A stretch of DNA of 64,000 bases from positions 30,378,612 to 30,442,611 of the forward strand of contig JALGQZ010000011.1 of assembly GCA_023105745.1 (NCBI GenBank), given 5' to 3'. The position numbers were made by a program, and so were the translations under genes. Source of the DNA: Austropuccinia psidii. Taxonomy: Eukaryota > Basidiomycota > Pucciniomycetes > Pucciniales > Sphaerophragmiaceae. Shown in pieces: positions 37,227 to 48,692 of this stretch (positions within the stretch are counted from its first letter, which is position 1; every line of letters begins with the position of its first letter). Below the pieces are notes generated by a model. It was given only the letters and a program-made list of their open reading frames with translations. It made no database searches and was not told the DNA's origin.

Positions 37227-37252
37227 TTTTTTAGAGGGAGGGTATGTCAGCC
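37227..37252 (+). other. T3 polypurine tract and first 8 bp of its 3' LTR
   Basis: TTTTTTAGAGGGAGGGTA is followed at 37245 by TGTCAGCC, the T3 LTR start. The LTR is then cut by T4 at 37253; CAGCC (37248-37252) is the left target duplication. Confidence 0.85.
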
Positions 37253-39039
37253 TGTAAGGTGTGGATATGAAACTTTGCTTAAAAATCAAGTACTTTTCCT
37301 GTCCTCAAAATTTGTAAAAGGTAAAAATCAATTAAAAATAGTATGAAATATTATTTTTAAGAGAAAACATGCCAATTTTATTGTTTATAACCTTAATAGT
37401 ATAAAACAATAATATTATAAAAATTTATTGTTTTACCAACAATAAAAATTTATCCAAAAAATACTCTAGAAGAGATATTTTAAGGCTACAAAAGAAATTT
37501 CTTCAAGAGCAATTTCAATTGGAATTAATTGAGCAAAGAACTGCAAGCAATTAATTAAAGAACAAAGTCTTCAAAAAGAATATTAAAGAGAAAACAGGCC
37601 AAAAGGGACCAGAGTGAATTTGGAAACAAAGTGACAAAGTTAACAGTGATGAAAGATGCTTTAATTCACTTTTGGGGTGGTTCAGGGGTAAAAATGATTA
37701 TAATGATTTTTTCACGTGGTTAAAAGGTTTAAAATGATATAAGAAAGGTGGTTGGAATCTTTTATATATTGGTTTAACAATGTTTAAACTAATTATAAAA
37801 GGAAAAGATTCTAACATGAAGAGAAAAGTGGGGCAAAGAAGACATTCTTTTATAGCCATCAATTCTCTTACTGCAAAAGTAGAATTTACTCTTGTCAGTC
37901 GTGAAAAACAGTCTGACAACAGAAAAGCCAATTATGGCATCATTGAACACTGGCTTAGACCAAAAAGGGCTGGTTTAAGCCATTTTTAGCCATTTTAGAC
38001 CCTTAAATCAGCCATTACTATAGCAATACCCGGCCTAGAGCCTTCAAAGCACGTCAGAATTTGTGTCAGAGGCGTAGAAACCAGTTAAAACTGTTTTTAC
38101 TATGATTGTTTTATCTTAAGGGTAGTTTTACCCTCTTGGCAACAGCTAAAACTACCCCAGTTGGTATCAAAACCTCATCATCAATTGAGTCCACAGACCC
38201 TGTAACTCAATTCCAGGCCAAAAGTGATGAACCTTTGCATGAATTTTGACATCCCACGCCTGTCAGCAAGGATTTTGGGGGTCTAGCTCCCCCTTAGAGC
38301 TGGAGTTCCTTTTCCCCCCCAATTTATTTTCCTTTAATTCCTCATCAGGTATTATACTTATAATTTAAATATGTAAATCAATTCAATTGTACAGTACAAT
38401 ACAGTAATAATTGACACCTCACATGTAAATCAAAGTTCACTTGTGTAATACATGTGCACATTTCGACATTTCAATTGAACTCAATTCAAAATACTTCAAT
38501 TCCTCATAACTTCTAAACTAAACACAACACCTCAATTTTAACACAAAATTTGCTGGTTAACACCACATGTGGTGTGAATTAAACTAAGGTTTTGAGGATT
38601 TTCAAATTTTGTATTGAAAATACTAAAAACTTAATTTAAGCTTATTTAGAGTTGAGTTACAAGAATTTCACTCAGAGGTGACCCCACCTGATTTTTTATG
38701 AGGAATCCAATGGTGAAATAATTTTTATGTGTTTATTTATTGAATAAAAAGTTATAATGATTTTTATTTGACTTTTTTCCAAATTTATTTATTTTTTCAC
38801 AATTTTGTTAAAATTTCACTTTTACTTAATTTTTTCAAGTATAAAGGTAATTTTATACTTACAAAATTTAATGTATTTTTATTCTTAAATTGAAATTAAT
38901 TTTTTATTTTTAATATAATTTTATATTTATATTTTGATTTTTATTTTAATAATATAAATAAATTTATTTTATTCATATTAATATGTTATTTTTGTATTTG
39001 TGGTCTTTTGGGTATATGAAATTACCTCTAAGGCTCACA
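37253..39039 (-). repeat. 3' LTR of T4
   Basis: 1787 bp, TGTAAGG...CTCACA in window orientation, pairing with 45461-47258. It contains TTCACGTGGTT near 37713 and short tandem AGCCATTTTT words near 37978. A 57-codon stretch (37813-37989) open on the plus strand is kept in the sister LTRs. Confidence 0.95.
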
Positions 39040-39057
39040 TTCCCTCCCCCTAAAAAA
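39040..39057 (-). other. T4 polypurine tract
   Basis: The complement of TTCCCTCCCCCTAAAAAAG is a purine run beside the TG start of the 3' LTR in element sense. Confidence 0.8.
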
Positions 39058-39062
39058 GAATA

Positions 39063-42000
39063 TTACTTTGTAATATTGGTGTTTCTAGTGTGTCTGAATC
39101 TCCTGAGGAGTTTGGTAGCTTCTGGTATATCTTTTTCTTCTAACCATTCATCCTCACAAGTTGGGTCACTGTACCTAACAAGGTATTCCCTTACTTTCTT
39201 GGTTCTTAATTTCCTTTCTTTAAGAACTTTTGTAATTTTCTTAGTACCAGATGTCTCAATAGGAGGTATAACTTGGGGAATCTTATTCCTCAAGGGAAAT
39301 TTCTCAGCATCACTAGACTTATATGGCTTTATCAAGCTTACTGGAAATGTAGGGTGCTTATTGCTAAGTTCTTCAGATAACTCTACTTCAACAGCATTTT
39401 CTCCATGGAGGGCCTTAATCACAAAAGGTCCTGCAAAGGAGTCTTTCAACTTTTTACATCCTTTTATGTTATTGAAGTTAGTGGTGGATACAAGAACTAG
39501 GTCCCCCATTTTGAAATCTGGAGTTGCATGTGATTTATCCCATTTGTCTTTAGCATATGCAAAAGAGTCCTCCATGCATTTTACTGCATGCTTTCTAGCT
39601 TTGTCTAGCATTCCTTTGAAGCTAGCAGCTGTGGGATGTATTTCAACTAAGTCTTTCCTCAAGGAATCTTGGGGTAACTTGGGGTTCCATCCTTTTTCTA
39701 GAATAGCAGGAGTCTGATTGGTACTGGCATGGATTGATGTTTTATATGCTAATTCCAGTTCTGGCAACAGAGTACACCAATCATGGGTAAATCCATCACA
39801 ATCTTTGAATTCAAGACCATTTGCACAAAATCTTCTCACCATGTCCTCTAAGGTTTGGATCATTCTTTCAGCCAGGCCATCAGTTTGTGGGTGGTAGGCT
39901 GTAGAGAAAGACAGTTTAGTGCCAAATAATTGGTGAAGATTTGTCCATAGTGCGGAAGTGAATTTGGGATCTCTATCACTGATGATATTTGGAAATATCC
40001 CAGTCCATGACACTACTCTATTCCATATCAGAAGAGCTGTATCCATGGCTGTATCATCTTTGTGACATGGTAAAAAGATTGGAGTTTTACTGAATCTGAC
40101 CACAATTACTAGACAGGCATTATAGCTCCTGTCACCTCCTGGTAGTAGGCCAGTTACCCAATCCATATGGACAATTTCCCAAGGTCTGTTTGGTTCTTGG
40201 ATTTTTATCATATTTCCAACTCTTTTGCCAGTGGATTTATTTGCCTTTTGGCATCTGTCACAGGTTTTGCAATACTCTGCAACATCTTTCTGCCACATTG
40301 GCCACCATATGCAGGTCTTTACCTTCTCTCTTGTTCTGCCTTCAGACAGATGTCCTGAAAAGGGACTATCATGGCATTCTTTCAGTACAAGATTGATTAA
40401 TGACCTGTCTACAACTGTCATGACACATGTGTGCTTGGTTCTGTGGTAAATTATACCATCCAGTAGGTGAACTCTTCCTTCATCATAAGATTTTCTCCAT
40501 ACTTCATCCAAGGCATGTATTAGAGAGTTGTCCTTACAGTCTTTGTTAAGTAATTGGCATAAGATGCTACAATTCTTATCTTGAGTGTAACTACTTCTGA
40601 CTTCTTCAAAGAAGGTGGTGTTCAAGTCTGTAACACTTATTCCTTCTATTGCAACTTGTGGTGAAGCTTCTTCTGGCACATAAGCAGGATTATCAATATT
40701 ATTTGGTAATGGCCATCTACTTAGTCCATCTGCATTCTTATGAATATTCACATCCTTATGAACAATAGTCGTATTGCCTCTGTATTCTTGTATGGCTATT
40801 TGCCATCTGAGCATGTGTCTGTTGGGTGTTTTCATGTTCAAAAGTGATTTGACAGCTGTACAATCTGTTATCACTTCAAAAACACATCCCTCTAAGAAGT
40901 AGTTCAATTTCTCCAAGGCCAAGACAAGGCATAGACATTCCATCTGACTTGCTCCATATCTGGCTTCAGTTGGTTTGATTTGCCTGGATATGAAACATAT
41001 GGGTCCTTCTACAGGTTTATCATTTATGTTCTGAACTTGGTGAAGTGCAGCACCCAGTCCATCCCCTGATGCATCAATATACAGCTTGAAAGGCAATTTA
41101 AGGTCTGGCCTCAGTAAGAGTGGAGCAGTGGTCAATGCTTCTTTTAGAGACTGAAAAGCTTTGACTCTGTCAACAGTCATTTCAAATACTGTGTCTTTGT
41201 CACACAGCTTATAAAGTGGTCTTGCTATGGATGCAAAATCTTTAATATGTTTCCTGTAATACACTGCAAAACCTAAGAATGACTGAAGTTCCTTCTTATT
41301 CTGGGGCATGGGTTTTAACAATACTGCTGCAACTTTGTTTTTGTCAATCCCAAGGGACAAACCAGATACAACATGTCCTAGTGCTTTAAGTTCTTTAAAT
41401 CCAAAATGACATTTCTTCAAGGAGATTTTCATGTTTACTGATTGAATTTTTGTCAAAACTCTTGATAATCTGTACATGTGCTCCTCCCAAGTCTTGGAAC
41501 AGATAATAATGTCATCAATGTAAATGATTAACCATCCCTCTGAGAGTTCTTCAGGGAAGATTTCATTCATCATTCTTTGAAAGTGTGAAGGTGCATTTTT
41601 GATACCAAAGGGCATCCTTAAGTATTCATACACTCCACAATGAGCAATAATTCTCAAGTATTTTCTTGCTCTTGGTGTTACCACATTTTGATGGAATCCT
41701 TTAAGGGCATTCATAGTGGTTATATACACTGTTTGAGATATTTGAGTAAGGGCAATTTGTATTTTTGGTATTGGGTATCTGTCTGGAACAGTGTAAGTGT
41801 TCAGAGCTCTAAAGTCCCCAACCATTCTGGATTTTCCATTATGCCACGCCACTATGACTGGTGTAGTTATTTCTACTTCTTCATTGTGGTTTACTTTTCT
41901 TATTACACCAAGGTCCAGAAGTTCTTTGATATGAATTTCTAGAGCTTCTCTTGATTTTGGACTTGCTGGATAAGCAGGCCTTCTTAAGAGTGGTGGATAA

Positions 42001-42929
42001 GGTCTCTCAATGTTAAGAATGATATCAACTTCATGACCACTAATGGCTCCTAGAGGTTCTTTGTCTGTAGCAAATGCTCCTCTGTGGTCATACAAAAGGG
42101 AAGAAAGTTCATTTTCTTGTTTATCAGTCAGATGAAGGCTTATTTCAGCCTCATTTAACTGTTCAGACTTAAATTTTTCTAACTCTAAGTTGACTTGTGA
42201 TACTTTGTTTACTGTAATTTGTCTTTTAAATGGTAAAAAGGAAAATTTTTGGTGCTTATTGTCTTCAATAGTAAAGTATCTGTCCTTGTTATTATGTAAA
42301 TCTATCCCATACATGATTAAATAGTCATTTCCCAATATAAAATGGGTACTAGAGCAATTTTTCATAACAACAAATTCAACTGTGATCCTTAAGCTCCCAT
42401 TTATGTGTGGGAATATGACATTGGTCTCAAAGATTCCTACTGCTTTCATTGGGTTACTTGCACTGATGAATTTTATACCATCAATTGGTAACAATTGGTC
42501 TTCAAAATTTGGTACACAAGTCTTAATAAAAGATTTTCCAACACAAGAGCAGAAGGCTCCTGGGTCAAGAAAACATTTGGTGGGCTTGTTGTCAATCACC
42601 ACTTCTGTTATACAGGAGTTACCAGCTGTATAACCTTTCCCTCTATTTGGTTTTGTCTTCATAAGTTGTGCATCTTGAACTTTTGATAAATCAACTTGAC
42701 CATTGCTCAATTGTGGCAAGTGGGAATATGATTCCATGATGTCAAAAGTGGCATTGATATTTTCTATATCTTTTGAAGATTTAGAAAATATGGATGACTT
42801 ATCATCTGAATTGTCTTCAGTTATCTCTTCTTTTTCAACATCTGGTTCTTTTTCAATGTCAATTTCATTGATTTCCCCCTTTTTGGACATGTATTGGCTA
42901 AATGGGTGGTGCTTTGGCAAATATGGCAC
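39063..42929 (-). CDS. pol: T4 Pol polyprotein, uninterrupted but with catalytic substitutions
   Basis: The frame is open for 1288 codons. It begins just after the zinc knuckle; the first Met is arbitrary, because Gag is in the adjacent frame. Order: acidic linker 20-70; protease about 100-220 with FLDPGAFC at 121-127, where the Ser/Thr after the catalytic Asp is Pro; RT about 290-480 with MNALKGFHQ at 406-414 (usually MDALKGFHQ) and YIDD at 470-473; RNase H with [13 protein letters not shown]; integrase finger CDRCQKA and DDE motifs; C-terminal chromodomain-like [15 protein letters not shown]. The integrase core also has VIVVRFSK where T5 has VIVDRFSK. An open frame of normal length suggests recent insertion, yet PR and RT are probably inactive. 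Confidence 0.93.
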   Translation of the reverse strand: MPYLPKHHPFSQYMSKKGEINEIDIEKEPDVEKEEITEDNSDDKSSIFSKSSKDIENINATFDIMESYSHLPQLSNGQVDLSKVQDAQLMKTKPNRGKGYTAGNSCITEVVIDNKPTKCFLDPGAFCSCVGKSFIKTCVPNFEDQLLPIDGIKFISASNPMKAVGIFETNVIFPHINGSLRITVEFVVMKNCSSTHFILGNDYLIMYGIDLHNNKDRYFTIEDNKHQKFSFLPFKRQITVNKVSQVNLELEKFKSEQLNEAEISLHLTDKQENELSSLLYDHRGAFATDKEPLGAISGHEVDIILNIERPYPPLLRRPAYPASPKSREALEIHIKELLDLGVIRKVNHNEEVEITTPVIVAWHNGKSRMVGDFRALNTYTVPDRYPIPKIQIALTQISQTVYITTMNALKGFHQNVVTPRARKYLRIIAHCGVYEYLRMPFGIKNAPSHFQRMMNEIFPEELSEGWLIIYIDDIIICSKTWEEHMYRLSRVLTKIQSVNMKISLKKCHFGFKELKALGHVVSGLSLGIDKNKVAAVLLKPMPQNKKELQSFLGFAVYYRKHIKDFASIARPLYKLCDKDTVFEMTVDRVKAFQSLKEALTTAPLLLRPDLKLPFKLYIDASGDGLGAALHQVQNINDKPVEGPICFISRQIKPTEARYGASQMECLCLVLALEKLNYFLEGCVFEVITDCTAVKSLLNMKTPNRHMLRWQIAIQEYRGNTTIVHKDVNIHKNADGLSRWPLPNNIDNPAYVPEEASPQVAIEGISVTDLNTTFFEEVRSSYTQDKNCSILCQLLNKDCKDNSLIHALDEVWRKSYDEGRVHLLDGIIYHRTKHTCVMTVVDRSLINLVLKECHDSPFSGHLSEGRTREKVKTCIWWPMWQKDVAEYCKTCDRCQKANKSTGKRVGNMIKIQEPNRPWEIVHMDWVTGLLPGGDRSYNACLVIVVRFSKTPIFLPCHKDDTAMDTALLIWNRVVSWTGIFPNIISDRDPKFTSALWTNLHQLFGTKLSFSTAYHPQTDGLAERMIQTLEDMVRRFCANGLEFKDCDGFTHDWCTLLPELELAYKTSIHASTNQTPAILEKGWNPKLPQDSLRKDLVEIHPTAASFKGMLDKARKHAVKCMEDSFAYAKDKWDKSHATPDFKMGDLVLVSTTNFNNIKGCKKLKDSFAGPFVIKALHGENAVEVELSEELSNKHPTFPVSLIKPYKSSDAEKFPLRNKIPQVIPPIETSGTKKITKVLKERKLRTKKVREYLVRYSDPTCEDEWLEEKDIPEATKLLRRFRHTRNTNITK

Positions 42930-43939
42930 TTTCTGACTGTATCTGCAGATTTATATTTAATATTACTAGAATTTTTTTGGGGGTTTCTGTCCACAGAATC
43001 TTTCCAAGGTGTATTAAACCTTGTTTTGAGATTCACCCTACTAGAACCAATTTTGGTTCTGGTGGTTACTTCTTCTAGTATATTGATAATATCCTCTGCT
43101 GAAGATTGTTCAGTAGTCCTGCTTTTGACAGCATGCTCTAAGTCACCTCCACATTGTCTCAGAATTTGCCTATGTATCATAAATTTTGACATGTCGGGAT
43201 ATAATGCTGTTAATCTGTCCTTTTGTTGGCAAAACCATGGTAAAGCTTTGTCTTTATCAGCATTAAATTTGGCAGATTCAAAGGCTGTTTCAACTTTAAA
43301 CCTCCAATCATCATTTGCCCATTTGTTGATGATTTGGGTTTTCCACCAAGTCCAACTCTGATGTCCATGTGCTTGTCTTATTTTGATGTACCATCTGTGA
43401 GCTGATCTGGTAAACAAGGGGTTAAACCTGGCTGTTACCAATCTGTCTGGTAATTCAAAATCCTCTTTGATCATGTCAATACCTCTAATGAATTCCATAT
43501 GGTCATACTCTCCTTCACCACTGAAGTGAGGCCATTCTTTAAGTCTTGGAACTTCTTTCAAGAGTGCTTGGCCCATTGATGGGTCCAAGTTATGAAAAGA
43601 AGTGGATAATTCATTTTTTAATTGTGGATTATCAGGATCCAATACTTGTGGATATGGAATTCTTGTGCCCTCATTTTGATTTAGAGGTGTAGACATTCTT
43701 GGTAAGGTGTTCAGTATTTGTTCAATGTCATTCATTTTACTGTTGCTACACCTTTGGGAATTTCTGTATTCATGTTGGAAGCTTTGTATTAAATTTATTA
43801 CTTCAATTTTATACATGTCTTCCTTATGTGTCATCTCTTGCCATAACTCTGTCTGTCTTGTATTATCAGCAGTGACTTGATTCAATTTCATTGATAATTT
43901 TGATACTTCTTCTTGTGAAGCATCAAAACACTTTTTCAA
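42821..43939 (-). CDS. gag: T4 Gag (capsid and zinc knuckle)
   Basis: 372 codons in one frame. The N-terminal 100 residues are coiled-coil-like. The capsid-like core has [16 protein letters not shown] and SWTWWKTQ, with the conserved [14 protein letters not shown] near residue 260. A CCHC knuckle [14 protein letters not shown] follows, then CPKRG. The frame leaves the Gag-Pol path at the A/G run around 42880 and stops at 42821, overlapping the pol ORF by 109 bp. The first Met shown is internal: homologous sequence upstream (to about 44000) lies in this frame after a shift from alpha. Gag would form the particle that carries the element RNA. Confidence 0.85.
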   Translation of the reverse strand: MKKCFDASQEEVSKLSMKLNQVTADNTRQTELWQEMTHKEDMYKIEVINLIQSFQHEYRNSQRCSNSKMNDIEQILNTLPRMSTPLNQNEGTRIPYPQVLDPDNPQLKNELSTSFHNLDPSMGQALLKEVPRLKEWPHFSGEGEYDHMEFIRGIDMIKEDFELPDRLVTARFNPLFTRSAHRWYIKIRQAHGHQSWTWWKTQIINKWANDDWRFKVETAFESAKFNADKDKALPWFCQQKDRLTALYPDMSKFMIHRQILRQCGGDLEHAVKSRTTEQSSAEDIINILEEVTTRTKIGSSRVNLKTRFNTPWKDSVDRNPQKNSSNIKYKSADTVRKCHICQSTTHLANTCPKRGKSMKLTLKKNQMLKKKR

Positions 43940-44000
43940 GGCAATGGTATATGTCTTTACTTCAGTAAATGAATTTGAAATGTCATCAAGGACTTTTTTG

Positions 44001-44987
44001 TTATCTGTCCTTGATAATATTTATGGCTTGTTTAATTCTTGTTTCAATTATGTCATCAATATTGAATTTAGAATATTTATCTGTTAATTCTTTAATAATG
44101 GCAGATTGTTCATTTATTTTATTGTTAGAAGAATTATCATTATTGGAATTTTTAATTGTTCTTAAAACTCTTTCAAAACACATAAGTGTTTCATTAATTT
44201 GGCACAGACTCAGGTTGTTTGTTTTAATGTTGTTACAAATGGTTTCATTTTTATCAGAAAGATGTTTTTTCACGTCATTTATAGCATCATACAACTCTGG
44301 GATGGAATCAAATATCTCAGAAATCATTTCTGGAATCTTAATCTGGCTTCCTCCTTCTTCTATAATTCCATCATGGTTCTGGCCATCTGAAATACATTTT
44401 CCATGGCATCCAGCTGAATCTTTGGAATCCTGTAGCCTTGGCTGTAAGGTTTTGGGGCTGGTGCCTTCGCTTTGCCCTTGTTTGGAGCTTGTGGCTGCTT
44501 TTTCACGTTGGAATTGCTGCTGCTGGCCACTGGGGCTGTTTTTGGCACTGGTTTGGGTGGTGGAGGGTTGTTTTTCCTCCATTCTAGTGTCAACAGAATC
44601 ATTTTTTTCTTCTCCATCAATGGATGCCATCCATTGAGCAATTTGCAAGTGTTGGGATGGCCAAGGAATTTTCTTACTGTCAGGTAAGAATTCATGCAAT
44701 TCTTCTACAGGTCTGCAAGGATTTGGTACTCCTTGAATTGAAGTGCATTTTTGTATGCACTGTGGCTGGCTTTGTATATGTCCATTGAGGCTTGTTGTGG
44801 CGGTTTCAGCTCTTTTTGAAGGTAAAATTGTATTATCAGCTTTAGAATGACCCAATTTAGTTGTTTGGAAGTCATCAACTGACCCTTTTCCTTCTGTACC
44901 TGATTGTCCTCTGCCATAATCACGTCTATTACCTTTTTGGGAGCTGCTTGAGGGGATTTAGCTGGCTCCTGACCTGGTTGAAGGCAT
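44001..44987 (-). pseudogene. T4 alpha frame, N-terminal Gag region
   Basis: From ATG 44987 (MPSTRSGAS, then a TAA after nine codons) the frame is open to 44001. The ATG is inside the candidate intron 45038-44974. The first half is Ser/Gln/Lys-rich and overlaps beta, including CHGKCISDGQNHDGI opposite the conserved beta tail. The second half is coiled-coil-like. An indel near 44000 puts the rest of Gag in another frame. Homology to T2 alpha is visible at both ends (TRSG start; CHG-C----QN-DGI). It is not certain whether the overlapping part is translated. Confidence 0.6.
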
Positions 44988-45236
44988 AATTATGGTTTAA
45001 AAAGGCTTAAAATAGTATTTTTACGTCAAAAAACTTACTATTGGCCAAATTCTTAGCTTTCTGAAGAGTATTACTTATGTCCAAGTTAATCAATTCAGAA
45101 GATATTGGTTCAGGTTGATTATTTTGAGTCACAATAACAGTACTATTATGGTCTGAGTTAATAGTGCTTGCAGGAACAATGCTGGTGACTGTTGAGGCTG
45201 TTTCACTCTTTTCTTGTCTTACCACGTTGTGAGACA
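44360..45236 (-). pseudogene. T4 beta frame with spliced leader exon
   Basis: Leader exon 45236-45039 is 66 codons, open, rich in Ser/Thr/Asn and bounded by ATTCTAG and GTAAGT. The 65-bp intron 45038-44974 ends CAACCAG. The exon junction keeps beta in frame (phase 1). Exon 2 includes an IMAEDNQVQK stretch, an aromatic stretch MDIYKASHSAYKN and a TAG at about 44707. Then come MNSYLTVRKFL, NGWHPL, a Pro/Lys/Ala linker and the tail YRIPKIQLDAMENVFQMART before the stop at 44360. Each landmark has a counterpart in T1, T2 and T3. A single nonsense codon separates it from an intact frame. The function is unknown. Confidence 0.6.
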
Positions 45237-45460
45237 CTAGAATTAATGAAAAAGCCAATTAATTGAGTAAAAAAAAGGTTATTTCAAAAAAGAAATAAAA
45301 GTATAAGCCTCAGTTATAATATGAAAAAAAATTATTTTTTATGGATTTTTTGAATTATAAGTATTTTTTATATGTTTTTAAAGTTTTCAATATAAGAAAA
45401 AAGATTTAAAAAGGGTAAAAAAATATGTCACAGGTAAAATATCATGGCTGGGCCCCCAAA
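45237..45460 (-). other. T4 leader and primer-binding-like site
   Basis: On the minus strand, TTTGGGGGCCCAGCCATGAT follows the 5' LTR. An AT-rich leader of about 200 bp then runs to the ATTCTAG acceptor. No ORF. Confidence 0.65.
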
Positions 45461-47258
45461 TGTAAGGTGTGGATATGAAACTTTGATTAAAAATCAAGTA
45501 CTTTTCATGTCCTTAAAATTTGTAAAAGGTAATAATCAATTATAAATAGTATGAAATATTATTCTTAAGAGAAAACACACCAATTTTATTGTTGATAACT
45601 TTATTAGTATAAAAAAATAATATTATAAAATTTCATTGTTTTACCAACAATATAAATTTATCCAAAAAATACTCTACAAGAGATATTTTAAGGCTACAAA
45701 AGAAATTTCTTCAAGAGCAATTTCAATTGGAATTAATTGAGCAAAGAACTGCAAGCAATTAATTAAAGAACAAAGTCTTCAAAAAGAATATTAAAGAGAA
45801 AACAGGCCCAAAAGGGACCAGAGTGAATTTGGAAACAAAGTGACAAAGTTAACAGTGATGAAAGATGCTTTAATTCACTTTTGGGGTGGTTCAGGGGTAA
45901 AAATGATTATAATGATTTTTTCAAGTGGTTAAAAGGTTTAAACTGATATAAGAAAGGTGGTTGGAATCTTTTATTTATTGGTTTAACAATGTTTAAACTA
46001 ATTATAAAAGGAAAAGATTCTAACATGAAGAGAAAAGTGGGGCAAAGAAGACATTCTTTTATAGCCATCAATTCTCTTACTGCAAAAGTAGAATTTACTC
46101 TTGTCAGTCGTGAAAAACAGTCTGACAACAGAAAAGCCAATTATGGCATCATTGAACCCTGGCTTAGACCAAAAAGGGCTGGTTTAAGCCATTTTTAGCC
46201 ATTTTTAGCCATTTTAGACCCTTAAATCAGCCATTACTATAGCAATACCAGGCCTAGAGCCTTCAAAGCACGTCAGAATGTGTGTCAGAGGCGTAGAAAC
46301 CAGTTAAAACTGTTTTTACTATGATTGTTTTATCTTAAGGGTAGTTTTACCCTCTTGGCAACAGCTAAAACTACCCCAGTTGGTATCAAAACCTCATCAT
46401 CAATTGAGTCCACAGACCCTATAACTCAATTCCAGGCCAAAAGTGATGAACTTTTGCGTGAATTTTGACATACCACGCCTGTCAGCAAGGATTTTGGGGG
46501 TCTAGCTCCCCCTTAGAGCTGGAGTTCCTTTTCCCCCCCAATTTATTTTCCTTTAATTCCTCATCAGGTATTATACTTATACTTTAAATATGTAATTCAA
46601 TTCAATTGTACAGTACAATACAGTAATAATTGACACCTCACATGTAAATCAAAGTTCACTTATGTAATACACGCGCACATTTTGACATTTCAATTGAATT
46701 CAATTGAAAATACTTCAATTCCTCATAACTTCCAAACTAAACACAACACCTCAATTTTAACACAAAATTTGATGGTTAACACCACATGTGGTGTGAATTC
46801 AACCAAGATTTTGAGGATTTTCAACTTTTGTATTGAAAATACTAAAAACTTAATTTAAGCTTATTTAGAGTTGAGTTACAAGAATTTCACTCAGAGGTGA
46901 CCCCACCTGATTTTTTATGAGGAATCCAATGGTGAAATAATTTTTATGTGTTTATTTATTGAATAAGAAGTTATAAGAATTTTTATTTAACTTTTTTCCA
47001 AATTTATTTATTTTTTCACAATTTTGTTAAAATTTCATTTTTACTTAATTTTTTCAAGTATAAATGTAATTTTATACTTACAAAATTTAATGTGTTTTTA
47101 TTCTTAAATTGTAATTAATTTTTTATTTTTAATATAATTTTATATTTATATTTTGATTTTTATTTTAATAATATAAATAAATTTATTTTATTTATATTAA
47201 TATGTTATTTTTGTATTTGTGGTCTTTTGGGTATATGAAATTACCTCTAAGGCTCACA
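45461..47258 (-). repeat. 5' LTR of T4
   Basis: 1798 bp, highly similar to 37253-39039. It ends CTCACA followed by the CAGCC duplication. Confidence 0.95.
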
Positions 47259-47263
47259 CAGCC

Positions 47264-48692
47264 TGTGACTCAAAACCAGAGCACAAGCATGACAGCCAAA
47301 ATACCATAAACCAATGGTATAGCCAAGATACCACCAAAACACGGAGCTGATCCAAATTGGCTTAAGAGGTATCAAAAGAAAGGGGAAACTCACCCCTTTC
47401 CGAATATACAAGTCTCATCATCATAGGAAAAACAATAACAAAGTTATTCCTGCTCAAAGTTGTTGCTGAGCATAAACCTTAATTTTCACCTCTCATCTGA
47501 AATAAAGAGTAAGATGCTTAACCCCATCAAATGGGTATTCAAAACACGCTCTAAGTAAGTGCTATCCAATGGTACCAGCCAAACTGAGCTAGCACCAGTA
47601 TTACTGAAGGTATGACCAAATTCACACCAAATAAGGGTGAGCAAAACATTCACCTCTCATCTAGCTTCTAAAGTTTTAGTGTGAGATACCTAAAGTGGGG
47701 TCTTTTTGGAAAGAGCACAATCAGGGCTATCTGATGGTGTCATACATTTCCTCATATCTCAACTAGAACAAACATTATGGGGCAAACAAGTGCAACACAG
47801 TTTTTGCCTAAAACATGCATATGTACAAAATATCTTGTACATGGGATAACTTTGCCATATTTAATGATATCCATATCAAATAAGGTACCATTGTGTATAA
47901 AACATACAGGGCTACACACTGAACCAATTTAGAGATTGACATCTCAAGAACTGACAAAGGTATGGCTGTTTTAAGGTCAAAATCCCACATTTTGGCCAAT
48001 ACAGCCTTCCCATGGGATAATATCCATAACTGTGATTATGAGGTGTCAAACAGACAAAGAATCATGCTTATACTTCAATACCACATAAGTCAGTCAATAC
48101 TGGGGTCCCATACAGTTTCTGTAAAGCATTCTATGCGTCATACACGTCAGAAAAACGCTCTGTGGTCCCCAGATGAAAATTTTCACCCTGTATTGGTAAA
48201 AACTGCCCAGATGTGGTTTCAAAACCACATCTGAGCCCAATACAGGCTATACAGGCCTTTTGCAAACCACAAGCCTGTCTGAGAGGGTGAAAAATCTTCA
48301 CTTCCTCTACATGGAAAGTTCTAGTAGCCTTTCCACCCCATTTCAGGATATAAGGAGCGCTTTTCACAGCCAGAAAAGCTTTCCACACCCTGCTCTTAAA
48401 TTCCTACGTAGTAAAACTGTCAAAAAAAGTTATACTCTTGGAAAATAACCAGGTATAATTATAATCTTAATCATTTTAGTCCTTATTATTGTCATCCAAC
48501 AGGTAAAGCTGCACCCAGGGCTTTCAACAGCGCTTACCACCACTATTTTACAATAGTAAGGCCCTTTAAATTTTATTATAAAATCCTTATTCTCTATCAA
48601 TACCTTTATTTTAAGTCTTTTATCATGTGTCACAGTCACAGTTAAAGCTGTAAATAGCCTAATTACTACTTCTACATAGACTCAACCTGACA
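47264..48692 (+). repeat. 3' LTR of T3, continuation
   Basis: It resumes with TGTGACTCAAAACC and aligns with 13278-14724 to the end. It finishes CCTGACA, then the TGTTG duplication. With 37245-37252 it makes an LTR of about 1437 bp. Confidence 0.93.

Larger units (their letters stand above)
37253..47258 (-). mobile_element. Ty3/Gypsy element T4, full length, in the 3' LTR of T3
   Basis: 10.0-kb minus-strand element with LTRs 37253-39039 and 45461-47258 and the perfect duplication CAGCC (37248-37252 and 47259-47263). It has the longest intact pol ORF in the window (1288 codons). It is the same family as T5 at 58717 and the solo LTR at 7049. The structure is complete, but catalytic substitutions and frameshifts suggest it is dead. 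Confidence 0.96.
13270..48692 (+). mobile_element. Ty3/Gypsy element T3, host of nested insertions
   Basis: The 5' LTR starts TGTCAGC at 13270 and the 3' LTR ends CCTGACA at 48692, flanked by the perfect duplication TGTTG (13265-13269 and 48693-48697). Coding sequence lies at 15674-15949 and 31663-37220, on the plus strand. A Copia element (15950-31657) splits its first gene and element T4 (37253-47258) splits its 3' LTR. Removing the inserts leaves an element of roughly 9.7 kb. It is the most diverged of the Ty3 families here at protein level and carries several frameshifts and stops. Confidence 0.93.

Noticed and set aside
39720..44700. Many plus-strand ORFs opposite T4 gag and pol, such as 42894-43361 and 43969-44637
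   Set aside because: Antisense shadows of strong minus-strand coding sequence; no independent motifs.
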